Shown: piece by piece, positions 44,848 to 56,907 of the stretch
Layout: every line of letters starts with the position of its first letter
Numbering within the stretch: the stretch's first letter is position 1
Assembly (NCBI GenBank): GCA_944548615.1
Contig: OX155973.1
Location: 852,561 to 916,560, forward strand
Length of the DNA: 64,000 nt
DNA from: Micropterix aruncella
Taxonomy: Eukaryota > Arthropoda > Insecta > Lepidoptera > Micropterigidae
Reading direction: 5' to 3'
Notes under the pieces: generated by a model
Told to the model about the DNA's origin: nothing
The model's input: only the letters and a program-made list of their open reading frames with translations
The model's database searches: none
Made by a program: the position numbers and the translations under genes

Positions 44848-45299
44848 ATCACAATTTATACATTATCAGTTATTGTTTTTATAGAGTCACTGTCAGATTG
44901 CAGTTGCTGAAATATTACGAATTGTATAACTTTAATTTATATGCGCATAGGTAGATAGAGGTCAAAATACATTCTGATTAAAGTGTTATTTTGATAAACT
45001 CCTAAATACCGTCGGATTTACATGGTGAAAATCATTAAAAAAAACCTTATTTTTATTTTTTGTGTGATTTTAATTTGTGCTGAATTTACTTAGAGGGTGC
45101 ATCAACTTATTGGCTTAGAATCGTAATCTAAAACTCATAAAGCAATGTTGGCTTATTTTTAGTAATAATTAAAATAATAGTCTTTTATTTGCACTTAATT
45201 TTCACAACCGCCACTATTAAATTCAAAAACGCTTGCTAATTGCTACATGGCAATATTATGCAATTAGCCTAATCACAGTGCAGTAGTACATGCGTTGTA

Positions 45300-45680
45300 G
45301 TAATGAAACCCGCCACAGACTGCTGCGCACGGCTACGTTTCACACAAAGGTTTTAGCTTTGTTCAATACGAGCTGCCCTACATAACATCACATAGACACA
45401 GCTGCGGGCTATGTGACATTAGAAGCATATGTGTGGCTCGCCGCCCGAGCGAAGCTGTATACACGGTTAGTAGCCACGGCAACCATTTTTCCTCCTCGCT
45501 CACCCGCTTCCGCCCTTTTCTCTCCCAAGCCGTTCTCAAACCGTCGCAAGCGCTTTACGACGTGCACTGAAACACGCACGCATGACATTTCCGTGGGGTC
45601 ACATCGCTACATCGAGCCACGTAGCTTCCGTGTCAAATGTGGCGTGTATCATCGTGTCCAGTCTGTCGCAGGCTTAAAGA
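45300..45680. other. GC-rich unassigned block, possible DNA-element remnant
   Basis: The ends GCCACAGACTG and CAGTCTGTCGC are inverted to each other. No transposase frame and no clear target duplication. Confidence 0.3.
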
Positions 45681-45838
45681 TCATAAGTTTGTCTGCATAA
45701 AATACAAACTACTATATTTAAAACTAAGAATATTATTGAATATAATTTTGATCACATGAAACTGTAGACCTTTATCTAACTATTCGTATATCATTTACAG
45801 TTGAAACATTTGTAATTATACATTTTGTCTTGGTCGTA

Positions 45839-46036
45839 TTATGTGATCAGTGATATGTAGCATCTTAGAAGTCTGATCTTCAAGTTTAGGTTGATGTTTC
45901 TTCTGCGAACTATCTTTTTTATCTCCTGGATATTTAGTTTTTTATAATGACGATAATGCAGTGAGATGGCCAGTTGCTCGTCGGTTCCACTAAATCTTTC
46001 GTTTAAGACCAGTGTCAAACACTGTAGGACTCCCAA
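45839..46036 (-). pseudogene. RTE-type LINE fragment
   Basis: VRRRNINLNLKIRLLRCYI matches the short region after the polymerase in RTE LINEs (RDINLNLRVRLLRCYV-like). Upstream codons look unrelated. Confidence 0.5.
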
Positions 46037-46084
46037 CCTACAATTCCCGCTACCAGTTCAGAGAGGGTCGGAGCTGCTTACTTC

Positions 46085-46625
46085 GGATATAGCTACCTCA
46101 TATGTCTATTGATGACCAAAACTGGCCGGGCGCTCAGCCGATAGAGCCTTGTTAGCAGACCAATTTTTCTCCGTTGGTTTGTTCGTTTGGTAAAGAGTCC
46201 AGGATTTGCTGCCTTGTCGTTTGCCTCTTGTATGGCCTCGTGTCTGCTAGGGGTTGACAACTGCGGACAGGATAGGAAGTGTTGTTCATCCTTCAGCGTT
46301 CCACAGTCGCATATTGGATTCTCTGTAGCCCCAGCAGACGGGATTGGTTCAGCATCTTGTCACACCCAGCCTCTGTCTGTTGAGACTACGCCAGGTAGTA
46401 TAGGGGAGATGGAACCCCGCTGCTATCTCTTCCTTTAAGTACTCGCCAAGTAAAGCCCTCCATGGAGTGATGCGGTTCAAAGTTTGGCTGCAATGGAGCA
46501 GTTGCGAGCGACTCAAGAATGACTTTCGCAATTTGAGGCGGTTTTCGTGTGGTTCTTGCCCTTGCAGTGGGTGTCAGGTCTAGGCAGGTTATCCCTGGCA
46601 CTCCAAGCAGTATCTAGTTAGTCCG
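46085..46625 (-). pseudogene. LINE 3' end with zinc-knuckle-like tail
   Basis: TWRSLNRQRLGVTRC, then after a frameshift CDCGTLKDEQHFLSCPQL matches the RNase H-distal C-terminus of several LINE clades, where a C-x-C...H...C motif follows. Several frameshifts. Confidence 0.6.
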
Positions 46626-47103
46626 AGAGTAGTTCCATTAATAGGTTCTATCTCGCAGTACAGTTCTTGTGAATCTCTCTGCCATTGTATTTTCGATCCC
46701 TGTCCTACAAGTCAGTCCGCCTATGTATATAACGTCATACAGGTTGTATTGCGGAGTTCGCAGATGTCAGAATATTCATCGCTAATCTTCTCGAAAATAT
46801 CTCATATACCGAGTGCCTTACACAAAGTCCGCAGTCTAGAGCGTCGTATTACGCCTCTCGATTATATAAATTAATGTCGGAAAGATAACTTTTTTTTAAT
46901 TTTGTTAATATTGTTAACTTTCATAGATAAAACGCTAACCCAATTAGTTGAAAATGTGCGGAATTGCGTATACTGATATAAAGATAATGAATGGAGTCCA
47001 TCGAAGAAGATTTATTTGAAACCAGTGGTTTAATTAATGAGCCAATGGGCTTGATTGCGTTTCTTCGTGAACTAATATCGAAAAATAGCTCATGCAGAAT
47101 CGA

Positions 47104-47467
47104 AGACTATCGCAGTTGTTTGACGTTATAAATAGGAAAAAACGAATTTATCACTTGAAGTTTGTAGCACCCGTGTTTTGGCGATGTTGCAACAGTCGTT
47201 GCCAAGGATAGACTAAAGAACTGACAGTCGTCTTCATGCGAATGTTGAAAATCCGCTCTGCACGCTCGTATGTTGTGTTTTGAACATTGGCTTTAGGAAC
47301 ATTTTAAAAAGAGGGTTCCACGTAGAAGAGAGTTTGTAACAGTCGTCTCTATTGGAGTTCGGCGTTCTTCGAATAAGAAGACCGGTGCTTGCAACATCGA
47401 CAAAATATCGGGTGCTACAAGCTTCATGTGATAAATTAGTTTTTTGTCCTGTCCTATTTATAATAGT
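47104..47467 (+). repeat. Foldback repeat, copy E, with extra central insert
   Basis: Starts GAAGACTATCGCAGTTGTTT, arms GTAGCACCCGTGTTTTGGCG and TATCGGGTGCTACAAGC. About 160 bp of unrelated sequence (47226-47385) sits in the loop. Its orientation is opposite to copies A-D. Confidence 0.7.
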
Positions 47468-47529
47468 CACGCGAACGAGACAGAGCAGTGTGTTGGAGCG
47501 GAATGTAAAATGAATGATTGTATCTTTTT

Positions 47530-48320
47530 CCACACAATACTACCCACCGAACATAGTTAGTTTGTCTGGGCTTTTTCCCGCACTTGGCCTCTTGATTGGG
47601 CCGTTGTACGTGGCTCATGTTTCTATTTATGTTACTCCAGCCAACCCAGGCTGTCCCAGAAGGTTAGCAGCCTGTTTGGGTTGCTACAGGCCTCCGGGAC
47701 AGATGCTGGAGATTGTAGTATTCTTTCCCTGCCACGCTCCTGCATTACATGAGCACATGCTGTGGCGTTTCTTCTTCCTCCATGCATCCTCTGCATAGAG
47801 GGCTGTCTGTCACACCTATGGTAAACAGGTGTTTGTTTAGGGGACAGTGGCCTGTCATAGTACCTATGACTTTACGGATTTTGTCCCTTTTTAAACTGGT
47901 GAGGTTGCGGGCAAGTTTTTTGGACGCTTCCGGAACCGCGTTCTTTGTTTGCCTGCATCCTGCGTTTTTTTTCCTTTCTGCAAGGTGGGTTTCTTCGGTG
48001 TTCCTGCGTAGCCATGATTTTATTTGGGCCTGGGGAATGGGCATCAAGGGTTCCGGTCTATATGCTATTTCCTTTGATCCCCTTTTAGCCAGTTCGTCTG
48101 CCGCGTCATTGCCCAGTGAGTCGCTGTGCCCTTTAATCCATTGCAGGGTCACTTTATTTGACCTTGCAATGGATTGGAGCGCATTGTGGCATTCCAGTAC
48201 AAGGACTGAGGTTATAGTAATTTTTGCTAGCGCTTGTAGCACGGAGGCACTGCCGGAGACAAATTTCAAACTTAGGTCCCCACCGAACATAAGAACCATC
48301 TGAATTACGTTTAAAACATT
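47530..48320 (-). pseudogene. LINE C-terminal RNase H fragment
   Basis: VTLQWIKGHSDSLGNDAADE, then LAKRGS is the RNase H signature with the catalytic Asp. PLCRGCMEEEETPQHVLM is the following zinc-finger-like tail, with the E of HVLMEC changed to a stop. This is the RNase H type found in Jockey/I-group elements. The upstream polymerase is absent. Confidence 0.85.
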
Positions 48321-48479
48321 TCGCCGGGCCTTATATTATGCAGCTCCATGATCGATTGGTAGTTTTATGCTGGAAAAGTGACCATCATTCATTTAATATT
48401 CCGCTCTAACGTATTGGCCTGTCTCGCTCGCATGAACTAATCACGATTTTATTTAACGAAGAAAAGCATATTATCTTCT

Positions 48480-49110
48480 AATTAAAAAAAAACAAATAAA
48501 TCTCATTTGCTGAGACTTTGATTGGAAGAGGCTTTTTATTGGGAATCCAAATTGCCCTTGTATATTATAATACATACATCTTTGGAGAAAAAACAGCTTT
48601 TAGCGGGATTTCGTTGTATATTAGTTAATTTTTGTATTTGTAACTGTAAATAAAGAGTGGTTTTTGTAACTTGTATAATTTTAGATTTAACGTTTTCAGT
48701 TATTTGTAAACGGGTTCACTATTTTCTCAAAACCCGAATATATTCCAGCAATAGTATATTTTACGTTAATTTTAAAATAAGCCAAAAATAATAACAACAT
48801 TGAACAATATCATTTCCTTAAAAAAAAAACCTAACAAATTTGTTTGATGTTGTTGAACGCAGGTGTTTAGATATACCTGCGTATTTATGAGTTTATAATG
48901 CCTGTTTTATTATTCTAGGTGATAAATAATTATAGTGTTTATTATTATTTCATTTTGTAAATCTAGAATAATCGGGCCTATTTAAAAGAAAATATTGCTC
49001 ACACATCTTAATACCGTCTCAAACGAAACATGTACATAGAAAAATATTCGATTTGCACCGCATGTAGGTTTTTTAAATAAATACCTAAAAGAATAAACAA
49101 ATGTAACGCA
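48480..49110. other. AT-rich sequence, no gene seen
   Basis: Low-complexity AT-rich DNA with no convincing coding frame or RNA. Confidence 0.5.
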
Positions 49111-49111
49111 T

Positions 49112-49735
49112 GAATGAGTTAGGTCTGTGATCACGTCATATTATGTAACTGATGAATAAATATTACTTTTAAAAATTGGGTTTTTGTCGTTTTTTATTCA
49201 GGCTTGAAAATTGTTAGTTGTTGCCATCTAGTGGCGTGGCGCTGCGGTACCGTCGTTGCCGCATACGGTTTTGTATTTGTTCAGTCATTAGCCGACAGAT
49301 AGCGATGGCACATGAAAAAACTATTTATTTGAAAGAATGAGTTAGGTCTGTCACCGCGTGATATTATTAGGTAACTGATGAAAAATATTTCTTTTAAAAA
49401 TTGAGTTTTTGTCATTGTTTTCAGTCAACTTAGAAATTGTTGGCTACTGTAATCTGATGGCGTGGCCCCGCAGTGTTGTCGTTGCAGCATGCGGTTTTGT
49501 AATAGTCCAGTCACTAACTGACAGATGGCGATGGCAGATAAAAATATATATTTGATAGAATGACAGGTCTGAGAGCATGCCATTCTTATGTGTGATAAAT
49601 AAATATTACTTCCAAAATTTGTACTTTTGACGTTTTTTAGTCAATTATGACCGTCCCGTGGTTGCTGCATTCGGTTTATAATAGTCCAGTAACTAGCTGA
49701 CAGAGCAATGGCTCATTAAAAATATTTTTATTTGA
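49112..49735. repeat. Tandem satellite-like array, three units of about 225 bp
   Basis: Units start AATGAGTTAGGTCTGT or AATGACAGGTCTGAG (49112, 49337, 49559). Each contains a GTTGCWGCATNCGGTTT-type block, a TAGTCCAGT-like block and ACAGA near the end. The third unit is shortened to about 177 bp. Confidence 0.75.
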
Positions 49736-49834
49736 GTTTTCACAACCGCATCGCGGGAATTGCAATTTATAAATATTTCTAAATTAATAATTAGTGTGGG
49801 ATGCCACTATTTTCTTTTTTTGCAATAATTCGAT

Positions 49835-50005
49835 GTGGGGGATAGGAAAATTGTGCGCGCGACGCCCCCTGGCGGCCATTTTCCGCGGGGGCGAGTCTGT
49901 CAAAACCGCCGGGCGCGCAGCCTTGCCGCAGCCAGTGTTACTTGTGACATGATAGGGTGCGTATCTATATTCACGACGACACGCCGCTGCGAGACATGTA
50001 TCAGC
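49835..50005 (+). promoter_or_regulatory. GC/CpG-rich candidate promoter
   Basis: An abrupt GC-rich island (CGCGCG, GGCGGCCATTTTCCGCGG, GCCGGGCGCGC) lies in AT-rich surroundings, directly before a candidate exon with a consensus donor. The inference is from composition and context; no core promoter motif is certain. Confidence 0.35.
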
Positions 50006-50035
50006 ATGGACAGCCGCCACGGACTTCGCAAAACG
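50006..50035 (+). CDS. Candidate first coding exon of an unidentified gene (MDSRHGLRKT)
   Basis: A short ATG frame of ten codons ends exactly at a strong GTGAGT donor (50036). It lies at the end of the most CpG- and GC-rich stretch in the area (49850-50035), typical of an insect promoter with 5' UTR. The frame is open upstream to 49835, and another in-frame ATG lies near 49948, so the true start is uncertain. The same exon could also be noncoding. No downstream exon was identified in the window and no family is recognised. Confidence 0.35.
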
Positions 50036-50039
50036 GTGA

Positions 50040-51150
50040 GTCGCTATTTTGTTTTATAGCAGAGGAAAGCCGAGTTTGACAGCTGTCTATTTGGGCGGTA
50101 AGGGGAGGGGGTGATTTTTGAATTTGGAACGCGTCCAATCGCTTCCTGCCGCGGCGATTGGAAAAATCGCACACCGGCCAGTATTACTCGAACCCGGCAC
50201 GAATGAAAAATCCTACGAAACTATCAAAATATATTTTTAAAAAATAGGCACAACTTTCACTGCTGATGAAATATCGCGAAATCTAAAGCTTGTTTTTGTT
50301 TCAAATGTTATTTTAATATTAAAGAATTTATGTATCTCGATGTCGGAGAATCGATTGGTGCACGTGTCAAATGTTTCGTATTTCCCAAGCATATATATTA
50401 CATCAGCTGTATTCAGACATCCTATCAATATTTTAATATTAGGTATAACTGTGGAATATTGCGTTTGGTCAAATGATGTATGCAATATGCATGCAGTTTT
50501 AAGTCAGATATGACTTAAAAGTGGGTCAAAACTGTGTAACAAAATTTGACCTATACGATACATTGCCTAATAAGGTAGATATTTTTTTTTTGTTTTTAAG
50601 AAATATGAAATATGAGAATACATGCGATTTTTTAAAGTAAATGCGTATAAATGCAAAATCTCCCATCTTTATTATTTTTCCACAAACTTTCCGTTTTTTC
50701 CTTTTAGAGAAATAACACGTAATTCTAACTATCGATTTCAAAATTTCCCGTGGCACACGAAAGCTCTACAAGAGGAAAGTCGTTAGGTTGAAGAGTACTA
50801 ATTGACACACGTGTAGTTATCTCATCATGAATATTCATCTCATTAGTGAAATGCTAAGGAAGACCATTGGCCTTATGCATTTTTTGAAAAAACCGTAAAA
50901 AAAATCAACGACAATGTTTAGTTTTTCACAATCTTCATAAAATAGAAGTATAAAAGCATATTTCTTTAACACTAAAACTAGCGGTCGATCATCGTTAATC
51001 ATTCATCTAAAAAATCAACACTCATATAAAAAAGTGTTTGTTTTAATGCAAATGGAACCGAATTATATACTTATGTTTCAAAATCTATTTCTGTATAATA
51101 TGTTAGGCAACTGCAATATTAGCTGTTAAATAAAAACAAAATATAAATAA
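50040..51150. other. Possible intron sequence downstream of candidate exon
   Basis: AT-rich; no recognised transposon or coding region. If the donor at 50036 is real this is intron. Confidence 0.35.
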
Positions 51151-51875
51151 CTAGCTGACCCGTGCCCACTTCGTTGGGCGGTAAAACTTTTAACCTGTGA
51201 TGAAATTATGAGTGTGGTTCTGTTAGTACTGAGTGCTATGATTTATTTCCTGACTGCCAAAACAAGGGTTATATTTTTACTGCATATGTATGTATGTATG
51301 TATTTGCATGCCAATTTGACTATATTACCGTTATTTGTGAGTGTCTTCTTGTGAGTGTCTTATTTGTGAGCGTATTATCTCTTTAACTATTTATGCAGTA
51401 AAAGGGAATTATATTCAGTAAAAGGGAAAGTCTTTTGTTTAAAACACTTGAGACGATAAATTTACTTATTTTGATAAGAATTCATAATTGTTGATAATAT
51501 GACCAATAAACATGACATAACCATTTAAATATTTTTTAAAATATATATATAAAAGTTAGACATATGCTGTCGCTGACTTTTTTGTAGGCATTATCAAGCT
51601 CTACAACTTTTCTCTAGAACTTCATCATATATCTCTCATCGTTAAGGCAGCGCTAATTAGAAACGTTTTCGTTCGACCGCTTATTCTCCGACTTACTTTG
51701 CAAATCCGACTACCACGAGAAAGTGATTTCGTTTTTCAGATTAATATATAGCCTATGACACTCACAAATAATGTGGCTTTCTATTGGTAAAAGAATTTTC
51801 AAAATCGGTTCAGTAGATCCAGAGATTACTTCCTACAACGTCACAAACTTTACCTCTTTATAATATTAGTATAGA
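51151..51875 (-). mobile_element. Non-autonomous Helitron, second copy
   Basis: On the minus strand it begins TCTATACTAATATTATAAAG and ends with the hairpin GCCCAACGAAGTGGGC, then GGGTCAGCTAG, inserted between A and T. Ends match 14967-15474; the interior is about 200 bp longer. Confidence 0.88.
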
Positions 51876-52026
51876 TTAAAAAAAGTTAAGTAGAAAAACG
51901 AATGTCCATTTAAAAATTTTGTGAAAGAAGACGCGATTATACAATTGTCTGACTACTTTTTATAAAAATACATTAGTTGCTATGAACTAATGCTCAATTT
52001 GGCTCTTTGAATTTTGTTTTTTATAA

Positions 52027-52260
52027 AGTGGGCCCGATTGCGTTTCTTCGTGAACTAAAATAGGAACTAACTTAGTTCAACCGAACGAGACATAACAATA
52101 CGTTAGAACGGAATATGAAATGAACTATCGTCGATTTTCCCGCATCAAAACCACCTGTCGAACTTATACGCCTGAATAAGTTTGAACACATTTCGTGCGG
52201 TATTAGATTTACCTGGCTTTATCTTCGGTGGGTAGTTTTAATGCGAAAAAGTGACAAGTG
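52027..52260. mobile_element. MITE (GGGCTCGATTGCG family), right end missing
   Basis: Left end GGGCCCGATTGCGTTTCTTC; body as at 44553-44847 and 4255. It stops at AAAAAGTGACA, where LINE 3' sequence begins. Confidence 0.75.
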
Positions 52261-52261
52261 G

Positions 52262-53160
52262 TACAAGCTTTATATTATTTATTAATTTAAGAATTAATTA
52301 CTATAAAACATTGATTAGCTTACAAAAATAACAGGAACCGAATGGAAAAACCTTAACCTTTTGCTTATTTGTTTCTGTCACTCAACTGGGAGTAGCCCGT
52401 TCTAGGGTGGACAGGACTCTAATATTACAATCAAGTTTGCTTGATTGCTTGATTGCTTACAAATGTACAAGTTTTAGTAAAAAGCTAATACCACTAAATT
52501 GCCCTAAAATGGTGTCTTCAGAATAAAATTTAAAAAAATATTATAAAAAAATATTAAGATAATAAGATAATATAATAAATAAAATGCAATTCCATTATAT
52601 AATCGGCAATAAATATAATATAAAATTCGATTAAATAATATAAATAAAGTTGTATGTGAGAAAAGAAAGAAACAGTCATTAATATTTAATATATGTTAAG
52701 TAATATAGGATTTAATATAAAAATACCTAGTCAAAAAAGTACAATTTTATGTCAAAGTCAAATATTTTTTGGTAGTTAGTTTAATGTTAAAATATACTCA
52801 ACATACATGTTTAAAAATATGTTAATAATTTGTGCACCTAAGTTTTATTAGACTGTTATTTCTAGCATTTGATGTATGGTTAGTCTGTCATGATTCGATA
52901 ACCATTTCTTTAATTTATTTTTGAATTGCCTAAATGTCAAAATCATTTTTATTTCCATATTGATCAGATTGTAAAATCTCGGCGTATTGTCTTTGTCCAA
53001 ATGATGTTTTCCTTCTGGGTATTATTCAGCTATTTTCTAAAACTTGTCTCGTTGGTCGCCGGTTCTGAATTATTCCTAAATTTGAGTTATTGTCCAAAAG
53101 AGAAGTTTTTAGAAAAAGTTGCCTACAATCAAGAACTTTAGCTTCCTTATAAATTAAATT
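52262..53160 (-). pseudogene. Jockey-like LINE 3' end, second copy
   Basis: Inverse copy of 23440-24340: the 3' UTR (CCTAGAACGGGCTAG complement) and the C-terminal coding region are recognisable, but frameshifts break the frame. Truncated at about 53160. Confidence 0.8.
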
Positions 53161-54200
53161 AACTTGCTGTTCGTGTTCGTATATAAGTTATCCGTTTCAA
53201 AATTTGCAAACTATTTTTCAACCACTTCCTGGTATCCGATTGAGCTGAAATTTGGCATAGGTACTTATATAAGTTGCAATAGTTGCAATAGTTATATAAG
53301 ACAATGCAATGGCAACTCCTAATGGAAATGGTAGGACAGTCAAATTTGGGCCGCGCCAGACTAGCTCCGTTCAATTGTAAATAAGCCAGGTTTTTTTGTG
53401 CAATTATAAATTATTGGTCGATTCTAGTGAATGGAAAAGATTTATAACTTTGAAAATAAACACAATTCGATTATACCCCCCGCCCACCCACCCATCGGAA
53501 AATCCTTGTGATTTCGGGATAATCGGGATTTCTTGATTAGCATCAATAATATACCGGATTTAATTACTTTCACAAACTGGGAAAATAAGTCCTAAAAATA
53601 TCCACTACCTCCCCGACTATACATTCAAATGGCTGAATAAGCAACACTCATGTAACCTACCCAGCCCTGGATCTACGTTTCTTCCGAACCGGGACAAAAC
53701 TTGACGTTGGCACCCCTTCCCCCACCCCTCCAGCATTTGAGATTAATGATTAAAAACAACTCACGAAACAAATATAAACAAAACAAATAGTCTCGTGACC
53801 TACTTCATACCGGATACAATACAATCAACTACTCCAGTAGATAGGCATTCCTACACTTGGATGCGTCACAAAATTAAATGCTTAAAAATTTAATTATCAA
53901 ACACATAACTATCATGATAGTTGTCATGGCTGTAATATTATGTTCAATATTACCTACTTACAAATAATCAAAATATATTAAAGTCATTAAATAGTAAGAG
54001 AGAATAATATTTTAAAATAGAAATGCATATTCTATGTAGAATAATCAACCTAAAATAATTTTGTTATCAATCCAGCAATATGCCTTCGTATTTTTTAAAC
54101 ATAGATGTATAATAAATTATATGAGAATTAGAATGTCAGCTATCATACTACTGTTATGTTTAAAAATTTTAAAAATTTATTAATTATCAACATGGAAAAT
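53160..54200. other. AT-rich sequence, no gene seen
   Basis: No coding, RNA or clear repeat structure found, apart from a short GTTGCAATA duplication near 53272-53290. Confidence 0.45.
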
Positions 54201-54500
54201 AAACTCTGAATTTTCAAACTCCCTTATACCATAAATTGGGTTTCTTAACAAATTATTCATAATTATCTTTTTAAATTGGTCCTCTCCAAGGCTTTTCATT
54301 TGCTCCGGAATCTTATTATAGAAGGGCAATATTTGGTGAATAAAACTGTAAGTCGCTGTCGGTTTATGTGGAGATTGGATTTATTCCTCGTATCTAGATG
54401 ATGAAAATCACTATTCACCGGAACTTCTGCTAGGTGTCTACGAGCGTACATAATATTTTGGTAGATGTAGGAAGAAAATAGGGTCATGATTCCTGATTCT
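54200..54500 (-). pseudogene. LINE C-terminal fragment
   Basis: SSYIYQNIMYARRHLAEVPV, then FHHLDTRNKSNLHINRQRL is the conserved tail of jockey/CR1-like polymerases. Frames are broken on both sides. Confidence 0.6.
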
Positions 54501-55263
54501 ACTAACAGCGGCTTACAAGAACTTCTTGGAGAGACTCTATATAAACTGCGTACCGCTCTTTTCTGGAGGAGAAAAATTCTTTTTGAGGAAACCGGAAAGA
54601 GAAACCTTAAATCAATTTATATTCTTTATTACCTATAAACTAATAACGTTTCCTTATTTGGCAATACTATAGAATACATACAACCATGGTAGACAACGCA
54701 CAAGCCAGACTGTACACATCTTCAATCCTTAGGCCCCAGTGAGCAGAGAAGTACCTACTTCTCGACGAACGCCATTGGTTAGCGTTACGCGAGTGCGAAG
54801 GTCGGCGAATTTCTCAAAACGTTTGAACATCTGCGTTGGCGGAGTATTAGACATGTGGCGGTCACATGCGAGCCCTTGGACTCGTGACGTAGCTCGCCTC
54901 GTTTTCAATTTTGTTCTAAGAGACGCTACTGTCTGGTATAGTATACTGTGCTACAGTTTCACACGTCGAGCTTCCCTTTCCGCGAAATAATCTATTACCA
55001 CATCAACTAATAATTATAGGGATACGTTTGAAAGATTAGTTGATGAGAAAGAAAACCAATGCTAATTACTCGCACACCTAATCAGTCAGATAAATACCGA
55101 CCGTCGCTTCGCGTTCGACCGTCCTGGTTTATTCGGCTCCGCTCATGTAGCCCCGTCCCCTCCTGCCTCTGGGAATGAATTTTTCTAGACGCGACCAGAA
55201 TTCCCCTGGCATGGACATCACACACTGCCCAACAGGATCACTGCCAACGCGTTCCAATATCAA

Positions 55264-55695
55264 ATAGAGTTGTCAACTACAACGGGCGAACCCGTCATCT
55301 CAGGAAGTTTTAACGATTGTTCGTTCTATCTCCCGTGAAGTGAGCGCAGAAGACTTGGACAAAACAGTCCACCGTCAAGCTCCGCCACATGCCCGTAAGA
55401 GGCCAACGCCTTTTCCGGTATGTTACCCAGCGGTATTACCCTTACTTCCAATTGCGACCAGATTACTCCGGTCTCTCGATTGGTTACAAGTTCGAGGTCG
55501 CTTGCGCGGTCCTTTCCCTCACGAAGCGGTGAAACGGTGTAAACCGAATCTATCGCTGACCACGGCATCCTTTACCCGGCTGTTCGCCCAGGATCGGGTA
55601 GCCGGTGGTCATTTCAAGAGCAGTCGCCGTAAGGACCGCAACCACCCCGCTCTATAGGAAACAGTACTGCTTCCAGACTCTCCCGACTGTTAGTC
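55264..55695 (+). repeat. RepA copy, interrupted at 55696
   Basis: Close to 43990-44400. It continues at 56177 after an insertion of about 480 bp. A block upstream (55081-55260, from CAGATAAATACCGACCG) is repeated at 56420-56600. Confidence 0.75.
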
Positions 55696-56176
55696 ACGGT
55701 GGCGTGATTCGGCGGCTACTTCCAGCCCGAAGTGCCCGTCTTTGTGTCCGTCTCTTTACCGCCCCGAGGGGCGTTTCGTTCTTTGCAGGATCCAGGGATT
55801 CCTCCCCCCCGTGGCTGCTCCGAGACCTGCCCACGGACAGTGCGCCTTCACGTTCATTGTTCTGGAGCGTCCTCTACCCCGCTTACCGGCTCCTAAATTT
55901 ACGATATTGTTGTTTCTTTTCTCGTTAAATTTTGTAATATTTTGTAATTTTTTTTATGTTTTTTGTAAATAAGTTTTATTTTTTGAATAAATGGGTTCTC
56001 GGGGCGGTACGGGGGGGGGGGTGGTTTACCCTATTTCACCCCCTGCGCGTTTTACCCTTCTGGTACGCGCAGGGTTGTCGTAGCACGACATTCCGGGCAG
56101 ACAAGACGACCCTCGTCGTTATAACTGCCCGGGCGGTGGGCGGGGTTTGCTGCCCTCACCTATCGCCTTGAAACTC
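55696..56176. mobile_element. Insertion in RepA with 11-bp target duplication
   Basis: CTGTTAGTCAC occurs at 55685-55695 and again at about 56178. The insert begins GGTGGCGTGATTCGGCGGC, has a T-rich middle and a G-run near 56010. It resembles a LINE 3' UTR in style but encodes nothing recognisable. Confidence 0.65.
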
Positions 56177-56740
56177 TTAACTGTTAGTCACAGTGCACAG
56201 TCGATTGGCTTACGTCGCACGGTGCGCAGACCGTCCAGGAGCGCCAGAAGTTTGATTCCCAGGGGAAACTGACCATAAGCCAGAGTCCTACCCAGGCTCG
56301 CACTTCATGCGTGGAGGCCGTCGGATAGGTGTTTACCCGTGAGTGTGACCAACCCTGAACAGAATGGGTCTTCGTGGCCAACTCAGCAAGGGCCCATTGA
56401 CTCCCTTGACCTCCATTGACCTAATCAGTCAGATAAATACCGAACGTCCTGGTTTTTTCGGCTCCGCTCATGTAGCCCCGTCCCCTTCTGTCTCTGGGGA
56501 TGATTTTTTCTAGACGCGACGGGAATTCCCCTGGCATGGACATCACACACTTCAAAATTCAAAGCCCAAGCGTTCAAAATTCAACTCAGGATCACTGCCA
56601 ACACATGTGACGGAGCTTGACGGTGGACTGTTTTGTCCAAGTCTTCTGCGTTCACTTCACGGGAGATAGAACGACTAATCGTTACAACTTCCTGAGGTGA
56701 CGGGTTGGCCCGTTGTAGTTGACAACTCTTTTTGCCAACG
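56177..56740. repeat. RepA continuation and an inverted RepA end
   Basis: 56177-56395 continues the interrupted copy (GCACGGTGCGCAGACCGTCC). 56605-56735 is an inverted copy of the RepA start, inserted in sequence otherwise like 55081-55265. Confidence 0.65.
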
Positions 56741-56907
56741 CGTTCCAAGATCAAATGAACAATCGATAGTGAGCCGCGCGCCATGAATGGTGAAGCAGGT
56801 TTTTTTTTCAAACACATGAATTCGGCGCCCGGGGCAAGTACCCCGGTTTACCCCCCTCCCTTATATCCGGCGCAGAACCTACCTATAGATTCAATAGGAC
56901 CACAATA

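Larger units (their letters stand above)
47047..48475. mobile_element. MITE (GGGCTCGATTGCG family) split by two insertions
   Basis: Left end GGGCTTGATTGCGTTTCTTC at 47049; middle piece at 47468-47526 (GCGAACGAGACAGAGCAG); right end at 48352-48475 (GTAGTTTTATGCTGGAAAAG to ATTTAACGAAGAAAAGC). A foldback repeat fills 47104-47467 and a LINE fills about 47530-48350. Confidence 0.75.

Noticed and set aside
55605..56171. Cys/Arg-rich plus-strand proteins
   Set aside because: The frames are low-complexity translations of GC-rich repeat and insertion DNA.
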